A program made the position numbers and the translations under genes. Shown here one piece after another: positions 44,197-51,666 of a stretch of DNA of 64,000 nucleotides. The notes under the pieces are model-generated. The model was not told the origin of the DNA. It saw nothing but the letters and a program-made list of their open reading frames with translations, and ran no database searches. Positions within the stretch are counted from its first letter, which is position 1. Each line of letters opens with the position of its first letter. Source of the stretch: Muribaculaceae bacterium (GTDB taxonomy: Bacteria > Bacteroidota > Bacteroidia > Bacteroidales > Muribaculaceae); contig JAMPGA010000002.1 in assembly GCA_023664185.1 (NCBI GenBank), positions 20,480 through 84,479 of the forward strand, given 5' to 3'.

Positions 44197-45492
44197 ATGA
44201 AAAAGATTCTACTGGCTCTGGCAGCCTTCGGCGTGATATCCACTGCCATGACTGCCAAAGTGATTGAGACGATCACCATGCAGGACGGTACACGCTACGA
44301 TGGCTATCTGAGCATGCAGTCGGCCAAAGGTGAAATCTACATTATGGCTGACACCACCATAGGCTTTGTGCCTCAGGCATACATACAGCGCATAGAGCGC
44401 CAGCCACAGAAGTATGAATATACCTCGACCGGCAAAAAGGTGATGGTAGGCAACAAGCAACTCTGCGACATCTACTATATGGCCGATACTCCAGTTGTCG
44501 AGGTCGAGATTGTGGAAATGCCCGTCGACTCTACTGCCTGTGTAAAAGACACCTTAGTGGTAAATAGTGCTATAATTCCGGAAAAGCCAAGCGTCAAAAA
44601 AGTCGAGGAGGTGCTCCGTAGCGTCGAGATACTCGAGGAAGGCTCTATGGTGAAATACCGCGACACGCTGACTCATGTAGTCAAGGCTCGCATGCCCGAA
44701 ATCAGCATTATCACACGCGAGCTGCGCAACCCCAAGCAGATCAACGGTATGAACGATGTGATCATCACCAAGAACCTCCAGACCTACACCGGCCAGATCA
44801 TCAGCACCGAGCCCGGCCGACTGGTGAGAATCAACGTTGACGGTCGCATCTACAGCGTGGCACCCTCCGAAATCGGTGTGCTCCGCCGCGAGGCTATCGA
44901 CAAGGATGAGCCCATCATAAACCAGGCTCCGCTCGTAGAGAACATCTATCTCAAAAACAACGAGGTTCTTCACGGCGTAGTGCTCGTAGAGCAGGACTAC
45001 AACAACGGCACATTCAAGTATGCCGACCGCAACAACCTGGTGAACCAGCGCAATCTCGCCGACATCGTCGAGATAGGCAAGGAGCCCAACAGCTTCTATG
45101 CTCCGCGCATGGAATTCAAGTTTGAGAAAGACTCCGTCTACCTCAACCGCGAGCCCATCAGCTTCATGAAGTGTGAGCGCAAGAAAGGAAAGCTCAGAGC
45201 CGCAGTTCCCACCGGAGCCATCCGCTCGGTCACCTCAGACCACGGCATGATAACCCTCGAGGGAAATGACAACGAAAGCATGAGACGTCTGCAGCTTGTA
45301 AGAGTGAGTGTGATCAATGATGAAATCAACATCGACCTGTCCACACTGAATGAACAATCCATAATGATGTCTACCCAGGATATCAATCCTAAAAACGGCA
45401 TCCTCTCGCGCACGTTCTACGTAGCCCCGGGTGTCTATGCATTTGTCAACTCAGCCCAAAACGCCATCTCTATCTTCAGAGTGATAAAGTAA
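44197..45492 (+). CDS. Secreted protein of unknown function with repeated strand-rich modules
   Basis: 431 residues with a signal peptide (MKKILLALAAFGVISTAMTA). Three similar segments are visible: ETITMQDGTRYDGYLSMQ (about 24), DVIITKNLQTYTGQIISTEP (about 184) and NIYLKNNEVLHGVVLVEQ (about 246). Each has a hydrophobic strand, a polar KNG/DGT turn and a GxI strand, as in small beta-barrel modules. I do not recognise a named family. It ends the phospho-signalling cluster after a 12-base gap, so a shared complex is likely. Confidence 0.6.
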   Translation: MKKILLALAAFGVISTAMTAKVIETITMQDGTRYDGYLSMQSAKGEIYIMADTTIGFVPQAYIQRIERQPQKYEYTSTGKKVMVGNKQLCDIYYMADTPVVEVEIVEMPVDSTACVKDTLVVNSAIIPEKPSVKKVEEVLRSVEILEEGSMVKYRDTLTHVVKARMPEISIITRELRNPKQINGMNDVIITKNLQTYTGQIISTEPGRLVRINVDGRIYSVAPSEIGVLRREAIDKDEPIINQAPLVENIYLKNNEVLHGVVLVEQDYNNGTFKYADRNNLVNQRNLADIVEIGKEPNSFYAPRMEFKFEKDSVYLNREPISFMKCERKKGKLRAAVPTGAIRSVTSDHGMITLEGNDNESMRRLQLVRVSVINDEINIDLSTLNEQSIMMSTQDINPKNGILSRTFYVAPGVYAFVNSAQNAISIFRVIK

Positions 45493-45504
45493 GAAAAGGG
45501 CAAT

Positions 45505-45558
45505 CCATAAACCCACAGAGGCTGCAAGCATGTGCTTGCAGCCTCTGTGGGTTTATGG
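45505..45558. repeat. Near-perfect palindrome after the kinase cluster
   Basis: CCATAAACCCACAGAGGCTG plus CAAGCA pairs with TGCTTG plus CAGCCTCTGTGGGTTTATGG over 26 bp, with a two-base loop. Such a structure could end the long operon transcript or extrude as a cruciform. There is no T run. Confidence 0.7.
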
Positions 45559-45597
45559 GGCGCGATGGGGATAATAAAAGAATTGACACGTGCACAA

Positions 45598-45741
45598 CCT
45601 CGAAGAGGTGAAAATAGTTATAGTCCCACCACCTTGGTGTGGGGCAAAAACGGGAATTATAAGGAACGGCCTCGGAGAGGTCGATTAATGGACTCCCCGT
45701 CCCCGGAGGACGAGGCTGGGTTATGCGACCTCTTCGAGGTT
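45598..45741. repeat. Composite palindromic repeat (family B)
   Basis: AACCTCGAAGAGGT (45596-45609) recurs inverted as ACCTCTTCGAGGTT (45728-45741). A middle unit CCTCGGAGAGG lies at 45670-45680. The sequence GAAGAGGTGAAAATA is close to the family B core at 25899, and CCCACC...GGTGTGGGGC matches the inner hairpin there. Confidence 0.65.
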
Positions 45742-45764
45742 CGGCTTACATCACATCACCCCTC

Positions 45765-46424
45765 TCACAATCGTCCCTGCTCCACGAGAGTGGCGACGCG
45801 CTCTATGATAGCGTCTTTGCGATCTTTTTCGGGATGGTAGGAAGTCTTGAGATTCACGCCGAAAAATCTGCCGAAGGTCTGCCAGAAGCCTGCTCGAAAT
45901 GAACCCAGAAAAGCCTTGAGTATATTATAGCTACTCTGGTTTGTCTCGCGGTTTATAAGCTTGATGAGCATCTGAGCCTGGCTCTTGGTGAACTTCTTCA
46001 ACACGGGCTTGTATTGCTCGAACACGGCTCCCTCCATCTTCTTCAGATGCTCTTCGCGCTCCTTCTGGGTGGGGAAGGTCTCGATATACTCATAGGTCTC
46101 TATGAGGGTCTCGCAGATGAGTTTGGCGTAGGGAAGGGTCTTGCGCACATCGCGCACTGTCTTCCAGTAGAACTCCTCCTCCTTTTTGTTTTTGAATTTC
46201 AGCTGAGGGAACACTGTGACCTCGGCCAGATAGAGCATCAGCTCCTCCTCGCCTTCATCGTTGACGATGAAGTTGTATCCTCTGATGGGCTTCACTCGTC
46301 CGCCGTCGGCCTCTATCTCTTCCACGCTGGGTATATCGGCACCAGGCTGCTGCGCGGCTGCAGGGATAGCCACGCAGAGAGCGATGAATACCGTTAGTAT
46401 AGAGGTGAGGAGTTTGAGCTTCAT
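45765..46424 (-). CDS. DUF4294 secreted protein
   Basis: 219 residues from MKLKLLTSILTVFIALC, a signal peptide. The body has helices with charged surface (FKNKKEEEFYWKTVRDVRKTLPYAKL, FTKSQAQMLIKLINRET) typical of DUF4294, a family of Bacteroidetes proteins without known function. The longer start at 46448 would overlap nadB by four bases; the signal peptide start is better placed. It lies downstream of nadB on the same strand. Confidence 0.7.
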   Translation of the reverse strand: MKLKLLTSILTVFIALCVAIPAAAQQPGADIPSVEEIEADGGRVKPIRGYNFIVNDEGEEELMLYLAEVTVFPQLKFKNKKEEEFYWKTVRDVRKTLPYAKLICETLIETYEYIETFPTQKEREEHLKKMEGAVFEQYKPVLKKFTKSQAQMLIKLINRETNQSSYNILKAFLGSFRAGFWQTFGRFFGVNLKTSYHPEKDRKDAIIERVATLVEQGRL

Positions 46425-46444
46425 GCTATTATAACACGCCCGGG

Positions 46445-48025
46445 TCACTCATGGTTGTGGGGAACGGGAGGATAATCCACGGTGTAGTGCAGACCGCGGC
46501 TCTCCTTGCGCTCCTTGGCCTGGCGCATTATGAGGTAGCCGACGTTGATGATGTTGCGCAGCTCGCATATCTCGCGCGATGCCTTTGAGCATTTAAACAG
46601 TTTTTCGGTCTCCTCATACAGAATGTCGAGGCGGTTCCAGGCACGGTCGAGGCGCAGGTCGGAGCGCACTATGCCCACGTAGGTGCCCATTATCTGTCCC
46701 ACTTCCTTAATGCTCTGGGTGATGAGCACCATCTCCTCGGGGTGGCGTGTGCCCGAGTCGTCCCACTCGGGGATGTCGGTGCGCAGCTCATAGTGCTTCA
46801 CGGCCTCCATGGCGTGTCGGGCGGCTGCGTCGGCATAGACCACAGCTTCAATGAGCGAGTTGGATGCCAGGCGGTTGCCGCCGTGCAGACCTGTGCACGA
46901 GCACTCACCCACGGCATAGAGCCTCTTGATGCTCGACTCGGCATTGCCGTCGACCTTGATGCCGCCACAAAGATAGTGGGCCGCGGGAGCCACCGGGATA
47001 TAGTCCTTGGTGATATCTATGCCCAGCGAGAGGCATTTTGCATAGATGTTGGGGAAGTGGCGCTTGGTTTCTTCAGGATCCTTGTGGGTCACATCGAGAT
47101 ACACGTGATCGTCGCCGTAGAGCTTCATCTCCGAGTCGATGGCACGGGCCACGATGTCGCGTGGAGCCAACGAAAGGCGCGGGTCATACTTCTGCATGAA
47201 CTCCTCGCCGCGCTTGTTGCGGAGCACAGCGCCATAACCACGCATGGCCTCGGTGATCAGAAACGAGGGACGGTCGCCCGGATGATAGAGAGCTGTGGGG
47301 TGGAACTGTATGAATTCCATATCCTTGACGGTGCCCTTGGCTCGATACACCATGGCTATGCCGTCGCCCGTGGCCACGAGCGGATTGGTGGTGGTCTGAT
47401 ATACGGCGCCACAGCCGCCGGTGGCCATCAGTGTGATGCGCGACAGGAAGGTGTCGACCTCGCCCGTCTCGGTGTCGAGCACATATGCACCATAACAGGT
47501 GATGTCGGGTGTGCGTCGGGTCACTATCTTGCCCAGATGATGCTGGGTGATGATCTCAATGGCAAAATGATGCTCGTAGACATCGATGTTTTTGTTGGCT
47601 CTGACGGCCTTGATGAGAGAGTCCTGGATTTCAAATCCGGTATTGTCGGCGTGATGCAGAATGCGAAACTCCGAGTGTCCACCCTCGCGATGCAGGTCGA
47701 AGGTGCCATCGGCCTTCTTGTCAAAGTCTACACCCCAGGATATCAGTTCTTTGATCTGCGCAGGGGCATTGCGCACCACCTTCTCCACAGCTTCGGGGTC
47801 GGAGAGCCAGTCGCCGGCCACCATAGTGTCGTGGATATGTTTGTCGAAGTCGTCGACCTCCAGATTTGTCACAGAGGCCACACCGCCCTGAGCCAGAGCG
47901 GTATTTGCTTCGTCGAGAGTAGTTTTGCAGACGAGGGCCACCGTACCGTGGCCAGCCACCTTGAGGGCAAAGCTCATACCGGCTATGCCCGACCCGATGA
48001 CGAGGTAGTCATATTTCCTGATCAT
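46445..48025 (-). CDS. nadB: L-aspartate oxidase
   Basis: 526 residues. FAD-binding Rossmann motif DYLVIGSGIAGMS near the N-terminus; active-site regions EFIQFHPTALYHPG and CGGIKVDGNAESSIKRLYAVGE follow the succinate dehydrogenase/aspartate oxidase pattern, and CTGLHGGNRLASNSLIEAVV completes FAD binding. NadB makes iminoaspartate for NAD synthesis. nadA and nadC are not nearby. Confidence 0.95.
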   Translation of the reverse strand: MIRKYDYLVIGSGIAGMSFALKVAGHGTVALVCKTTLDEANTALAQGGVASVTNLEVDDFDKHIHDTMVAGDWLSDPEAVEKVVRNAPAQIKELISWGVDFDKKADGTFDLHREGGHSEFRILHHADNTGFEIQDSLIKAVRANKNIDVYEHHFAIEIITQHHLGKIVTRRTPDITCYGAYVLDTETGEVDTFLSRITLMATGGCGAVYQTTTNPLVATGDGIAMVYRAKGTVKDMEFIQFHPTALYHPGDRPSFLITEAMRGYGAVLRNKRGEEFMQKYDPRLSLAPRDIVARAIDSEMKLYGDDHVYLDVTHKDPEETKRHFPNIYAKCLSLGIDITKDYIPVAPAAHYLCGGIKVDGNAESSIKRLYAVGECSCTGLHGGNRLASNSLIEAVVYADAAARHAMEAVKHYELRTDIPEWDDSGTRHPEEMVLITQSIKEVGQIMGTYVGIVRSDLRLDRAWNRLDILYEETEKLFKCSKASREICELRNIINVGYLIMRQAKERKESRGLHYTVDYPPVPHNHE

Positions 48026-48052
48026 GGTTCAGACTGTAGATTTATCCGTCTG

Positions 48053-48060
48053 CAAAAATA
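48053..48060 (-). promoter_or_regulatory. -7 box for nadB
   Basis: TATTTTTG on the minus strand lies 27 bases before the nadB start codon, immediately after the stop of the small peptide gene. Confidence 0.45.
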
Positions 48061-48061
48061 C

Positions 48062-48211
48062 TCAATTTTTGGGAGATTTTGCCATTTTCTCGAGTAATTC
48101 GGGTGTGAGCACGGTTCGCTTTTCGGAGAATCGCATCTTATTGAGGTCTAAAGCCCCCAAGGTCACGGCTCCCTCGATGGCAGGGCGATGTATCTTTTCA
48201 GGTTTCTTCAT
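48062..48211 (-). CDS. 49-residue basic peptide coupled to the VKOR gene
   Basis: Encodes MKKPEKIHRPAIEGAV then LGALDLNKMRFSEKRTVL and a basic end. It lacks a Gly-Gly cleavage site and any cysteine. Its start codon is inside the end of the VKOR gene (14-base overlap), so translation is coupled. Similar small Bacteroidales peptides are, as I recall, found beside C39-like/VKOR proteins and may be substrates or partners; this is a weak link. A longer frame upstream (to 48283) is a shadow. Confidence 0.6.
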   Translation of the reverse strand: MKKPEKIHRPAIEGAVTLGALDLNKMRFSEKRTVLTPELLEKMAKSPKN

Positions 48212-49226
48212 CTGGAGTGGTGTTAGGGTCCGATTTGTCGATAAGGGGCATGATGGCGTTGATGCCGAGGAGCACTGCCACATAGGTCAGCGCAAGCACG
48301 AAAAACTCTATGGGGAGCGGGAGGATATGGCCCAACCATCCGCCGCCCAGATAGCAGAAGAAGAGCAGCCAGAGCGTGGCCTGGACACACACGCACAGGG
48401 TGCACCACTTGTGGGCCTTGAAACGCTGATACCATATGCTCCAGAAGGTGAACGGGAGGCAGAGCAGATTGCACAGTGCCAGGCAGCGTGTCCACTGTGG
48501 GAACATCAGCAGACACAGCAGCGACACAGAGAAATATGAGAATCCCACTTCGCTCCAACCGAAGAGGCCGAAGAATTTTGAGGCCTTCAGCTCCAGTACG
48601 CTGTCGCACCCTCCGGCTTCAAGCACACCACACACGGCGTCGGCCGCTTTGGTGTGGATATGCAGCGACTTGCGCACCAGTTGCCACGTGAGCCACAGGC
48701 CGCCAATATCGAGAAGCATCACCAGGGTCATGGACCATGAGCTCCACAGACCGCCGGTGATGTAAAGGTAAGCGCCCAGGAGTATCACCGAAAACAGCAA
48801 TACCCATTTCTTGGCGCTGTTGAAGAAGTCTATGCGGGCGTGCAGACCGTGGTGAGGCTCGACCGATTGGTCGGAGGGATAGGCCAGAAAGGCTGTGCCG
48901 TTCCACACACGCAGAAACTCGTCGCGCGGGATGCTTTCGCCCACGCCACGGGTTAAATAGCTGACGGTGGCGGGGCTCACACTGGTCACAATCACGAAGC
49001 CACCCTTAGTATAAGCCAGAAACGGGCAGGGCAGAGCATCGAGCTTCTGCTTGTCTGGAAGCCTGAGGCCCTCACTGTCCACGCCATATTCCCCCAGCAG
49101 CTTCTTCAGACCGAAGAGGCTGGGGAAAGGCATCGAGTTGAACCTGCGGTCGGTGTAGCCGGAGGTGAAAGGCACCCCCAGCAGCTCGAGCCAGTGGGAG
49201 AGGATGGTATTGCCGCGCATAGCCAT
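48198..49226 (-). CDS. Degenerate C39 peptidase-like domain fused to vitamin K epoxide reductase (VKOR)
   Basis: 342 residues. The N-terminal 125 residues follow the C39 fold (FPSLFGLKKLLGEYGVDSEGLRL, CPFLAYTKGGFVIVTSV) but the catalytic Cys motif is absent and the usual His position in HFV is Phe (GGFV), so peptidase activity is unlikely. From about residue 135 five hydrophobic helices form VKOR, with the paired cysteines VCGVLEAGGCDSV and the active CXXC in KWCTLCVCV. VKOR recycles disulfide-forming partners such as DsbA or thioredoxin-like proteins. A thioredoxin gene lies 16 bases upstream. Confidence 0.8.
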   Translation of the reverse strand: MAMRGNTILSHWLELLGVPFTSGYTDRRFNSMPFPSLFGLKKLLGEYGVDSEGLRLPDKQKLDALPCPFLAYTKGGFVIVTSVSPATVSYLTRGVGESIPRDEFLRVWNGTAFLAYPSDQSVEPHHGLHARIDFFNSAKKWVLLFSVILLGAYLYITGGLWSSWSMTLVMLLDIGGLWLTWQLVRKSLHIHTKAADAVCGVLEAGGCDSVLELKASKFFGLFGWSEVGFSYFSVSLLCLLMFPQWTRCLALCNLLCLPFTFWSIWYQRFKAHKWCTLCVCVQATLWLLFFCYLGGGWLGHILPLPIEFFVLALTYVAVLLGINAIMPLIDKSDPNTTPDEET

Positions 49227-49242
49227 GATGGGAGAATGCCTG

Positions 49243-49536
49243 TTAGATATTCTGCTCCACTTTGCTCAGAAGCACTTCGCCATCTATCTCGCCCGAGTGG
49301 CGCCACATCTCGCGACCGTTTTTATAGACAATAAATGTGGGGATAGACTCGGCCTTGGCCTCATCGGCAGCCTCCTGGTTCTGATCGATATCAAGCTGCA
49401 CCACCTCGGCACGTCCGTCGAGGAGTTCGCGCACCTGTTCCACCACCGGCATCATACGCTGGCAGTGAGGACACCATGTGGCATAAAATTCTACCAACAG
49501 AGTGCCGGGTCTGGATATGAGTTCAGAGTATGTCAT
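49243..49536 (-). CDS. Thioredoxin-like protein with CPHC active site
   Basis: 97 residues from MTYSELISRPGTLL. The active site is ATWCPHCQRM; most thioredoxins have CGPC and DsbA-type oxidases CPHC, so this suggests a more oxidising redox potential. The cis-proline IPTFIVY is present. There is no signal peptide, so the protein is probably cytoplasmic or acts on the cytoplasmic face of VKOR. A GTG start upstream at 49566 is less likely. Confidence 0.85.
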   Translation of the reverse strand: MTYSELISRPGTLLVEFYATWCPHCQRMMPVVEQVRELLDGRAEVVQLDIDQNQEAADEAKAESIPTFIVYKNGREMWRHSGEIDGEVLLSKVEQNI

Positions 49537-49607
49537 AGTGAAAACTGTTTTATGGTTTGTCCTCACTTATAACATTCCCCGAGAGGGTATAGTTTTGAAA
49601 AAGTATT

Positions 49608-50390
49608 CTAATTTTTGTGAAGATAAGCGCTCACTGCTCCCACCAGCAGGGCGCCTCCGGCTATGTTGCCCAGGGTCGAGGGGATGAAATTGGCAACGAT
49701 CGACTGCCACACCGTCACATCGGCTCCCTCCATCATGCCCAGCGGTATGAAAAACATGTTGGCAATGCAGTGTTCATAGCCCAGAGCCACGAAGGCCATC
49801 ACCGGGAGCCAGCAGCCCAAAGCCTTGGCGGGGAGCGACTTGCCACTCAGAGCCAGCCACACGGCCAGACACACGCACCAGTTGGCGCCTATGGCTTTGA
49901 GAAACACCGTCCACCACGACATCGACACCTTGGCCTCGGCTATGCGCACTATGGCGGAGTGCCAGGGATCTGAGCCGGTGAGCCCACACAGATATACCAG
50001 GAAGTAGGTAAAGGCCAGCGAGCCTATCAGATTGCCCAGATAGACCAGTGTCCAGTTGCGCACCATAGTGCCGGCGCCATGACGCCCGCGGGCCATCGAG
50101 GCTACAAGCACGGCGTTGTTGCCGGTGAAGAGCTCCGCTCCCATCGACACCACCAGGATGAGACCTATCGGGAAGGCTGCGCCGCTTAGCAGACGCTGCA
50201 GCGAGGGATTGGATGACGTGATCTCCGGAAAGCCGAAACCGAGTATCACCGACAGAATACCGCCCAAGGCTATGAATGCCCCGGCCATCGTGGCAGAGAC
50301 CAGTAGACGGGGAGTGTCGGTCAAGGTAAGCTTAGCCTTGGCCTCACCGGCATTGGCGGCTGCAGCGGTAATCTCACGGGGTGACAACAT
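49608..50390 (-). CDS. Formate/nitrite transporter family channel
   Basis: 260 residues with about six membrane helices and the FocA/NirC landmarks LVVSMGAELFTGNN and GYEHCIANMFFIP. Channels of this family pass formate, nitrite or hydrosulfide; a gut anaerobe would most likely move formate, but the substrate is not certain. The start overlaps the preceding exonuclease gene by 17 bases; a longer upstream frame is not credible. Confidence 0.9.
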   Translation of the reverse strand: MLSPREITAAAANAGEAKAKLTLTDTPRLLVSATMAGAFIALGGILSVILGFGFPEITSSNPSLQRLLSGAAFPIGLILVVSMGAELFTGNNAVLVASMARGRHGAGTMVRNWTLVYLGNLIGSLAFTYFLVYLCGLTGSDPWHSAIVRIAEAKVSMSWWTVFLKAIGANWCVCLAVWLALSGKSLPAKALGCWLPVMAFVALGYEHCIANMFFIPLGMMEGADVTVWQSIVANFIPSTLGNIAGGALLVGAVSAYLHKN

Positions 50391-50991
50391 ATTCTGATAG
50401 CTCGGGATTGAATTCGCCTGAAATGAGACGCTTGTAAATGCGCTGGCATGCCCAGGCATCGATCGAGGCATAGACCATCTGCGAGGGGGTCAGTGTAGGG
50501 GCTTCCCAGTTGGTGAGGCGCTGGCTCTTTGAGATGCGTCCCCCAAAGATTATGGCATATATTTTCTGCAAGCTGGCGTCGGTGATACCATATTTCTTCA
50601 CCATGTCCTGCAGCTCTATGAAGTTGTCGGGGGTGAAGGCCGAAATTTTGTGGAGCACGTGGAAATCGTCTTTCAGCGACAATCCCACCTTGAGCACATC
50701 GTTGCACTCCATGAACTCTTTGAGCTCCTGGCTGAAGCCGATTTTGTTGAGACGGAACAGAAAAGAGCGGTCTTCGGTGGCCACCTGAATGAGGGAGACC
50801 TTGTTTGTCACCCCTTTGCGGAAATTGGGTTTGGTTTCTGTGTCGAATCCCACTATATCCTGCTCACGCAGGTATGCGACGGCCGGAGCCACATCCTCCA
50901 GGCGCTCCACGAGGGTTATGGCCCCGTCAAACTTCACTGTCGGCAGTGTGGCTACCCGCTCTTTGGATATCGATATTGATACGTTGGTCAT
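50374..50991 (-). CDS. DEDDy 3'-5' exonuclease
   Basis: 205 residues. The exonuclease motifs are IVGFDTETKP (Exo I), DDFHVLHKISAF ... ELQD (Exo II) and VYASIDAWA (Exo III, with the Tyr). This is the RNase D/WRN-like class acting on RNA or DNA ends. ATG at 50991 is chosen over a TTG at 51003. The gene follows bioD after 48 bases and may share its transcript. Confidence 0.9.
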   Translation of the reverse strand: MTNVSISISKERVATLPTVKFDGAITLVERLEDVAPAVAYLREQDIVGFDTETKPNFRKGVTNKVSLIQVATEDRSFLFRLNKIGFSQELKEFMECNDVLKVGLSLKDDFHVLHKISAFTPDNFIELQDMVKKYGITDASLQKIYAIIFGGRISKSQRLTNWEAPTLTPSQMVYASIDAWACQRIYKRLISGEFNPELSEYVVTP

Positions 50992-51039
50992 TTCAGTGTG
51001 CAAAGGTAGTCAATTTCCGCGACATCTCCATATTGATTT

Positions 51040-51666
51040 TCAGATTGTAGTGAGTGTCGTGTCGGGGAAGTTGCGCTTCAGCCATCGCTCTATGAAGCCC
51101 AGGGTATCCTCGGCTATCACGGCGTCGTTGTCGAAATATGTATTGTAGACCACCGTATCAAGCTCTATGCCATGGGCTTTCACGGCCTCGAGCGAGAGTA
51201 GGGTGTGGTTTATGGATCCGAGGCGCCCGTTTGTCACCAGTATCAGCGGCAAGTGGCGTGTGGCCACATAGTCGATGGCCAGAAAGGTGTCGGTGATGGG
51301 CACCATGAGTCCGCCGGCACCCTCCACGAGCACGCGGTCGTAGCGAGAGGCCAGCGTGCGGGTGGCCTCGTCGATCACGTTGAGGTCTATTTCTCGGCCG
51401 TCCAAGCGTGCTGCCAGCTGGGCTGAGGCCGGATAGCTGAAGATGACCGGGGCGGTGGTGTGATCGAGATCCTCGGGAAGCATCCCTATGCCCATCAGGC
51501 GGCGGTGCACTTCGATGTCTTCCGAGAAGTCGCTGTTGCCGGTCTGGATGAACTTCTGCGTTATCACACTGAGCCCGTCGGCTGCCATACGGGAGGCCAA
51601 TATACCTGTGGCATAGCTTTTTCCGGCATCTGTGTCGATGCCCGACACGAAATATACTTTGCTCAT
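51040..51666 (-). CDS. bioD: Dethiobiotin synthase
   Basis: 208 residues. GIDTDAGKSYATGIL is the phosphate-binding loop of the ATP-dependent ring-closing enzyme of biotin synthesis, and EGAGGLMVPI follows. It overlaps bioGC by four bases. The final step enzyme, biotin synthase BioB, is not in this operon. Confidence 0.95.
   Translation of the reverse strand: MSKVYFVSGIDTDAGKSYATGILASRMAADGLSVITQKFIQTGNSDFSEDIEVHRRLMGIGMLPEDLDHTTAPVIFSYPASAQLAARLDGREIDLNVIDEATRTLASRYDRVLVEGAGGLMVPITDTFLAIDYVATRHLPLILVTNGRLGSINHTLLSLEAVKAHGIELDTVVYNTYFDNDAVIAEDTLGFIERWLKRNFPDTTLTTI

Noticed and set aside
46742-48097. A 451-codon plus-strand frame opposite nadB
   Set aside because: nadB is clearly real on the minus strand and has conserved flavin motifs; the opposite frame shows no domain.
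48062-48211. Gly-Gly-type RiPP precursor
   Set aside because: No Gly-Gly site, no cysteines and no maturation or ABC export gene next to it; I kept it as an unassigned small peptide.
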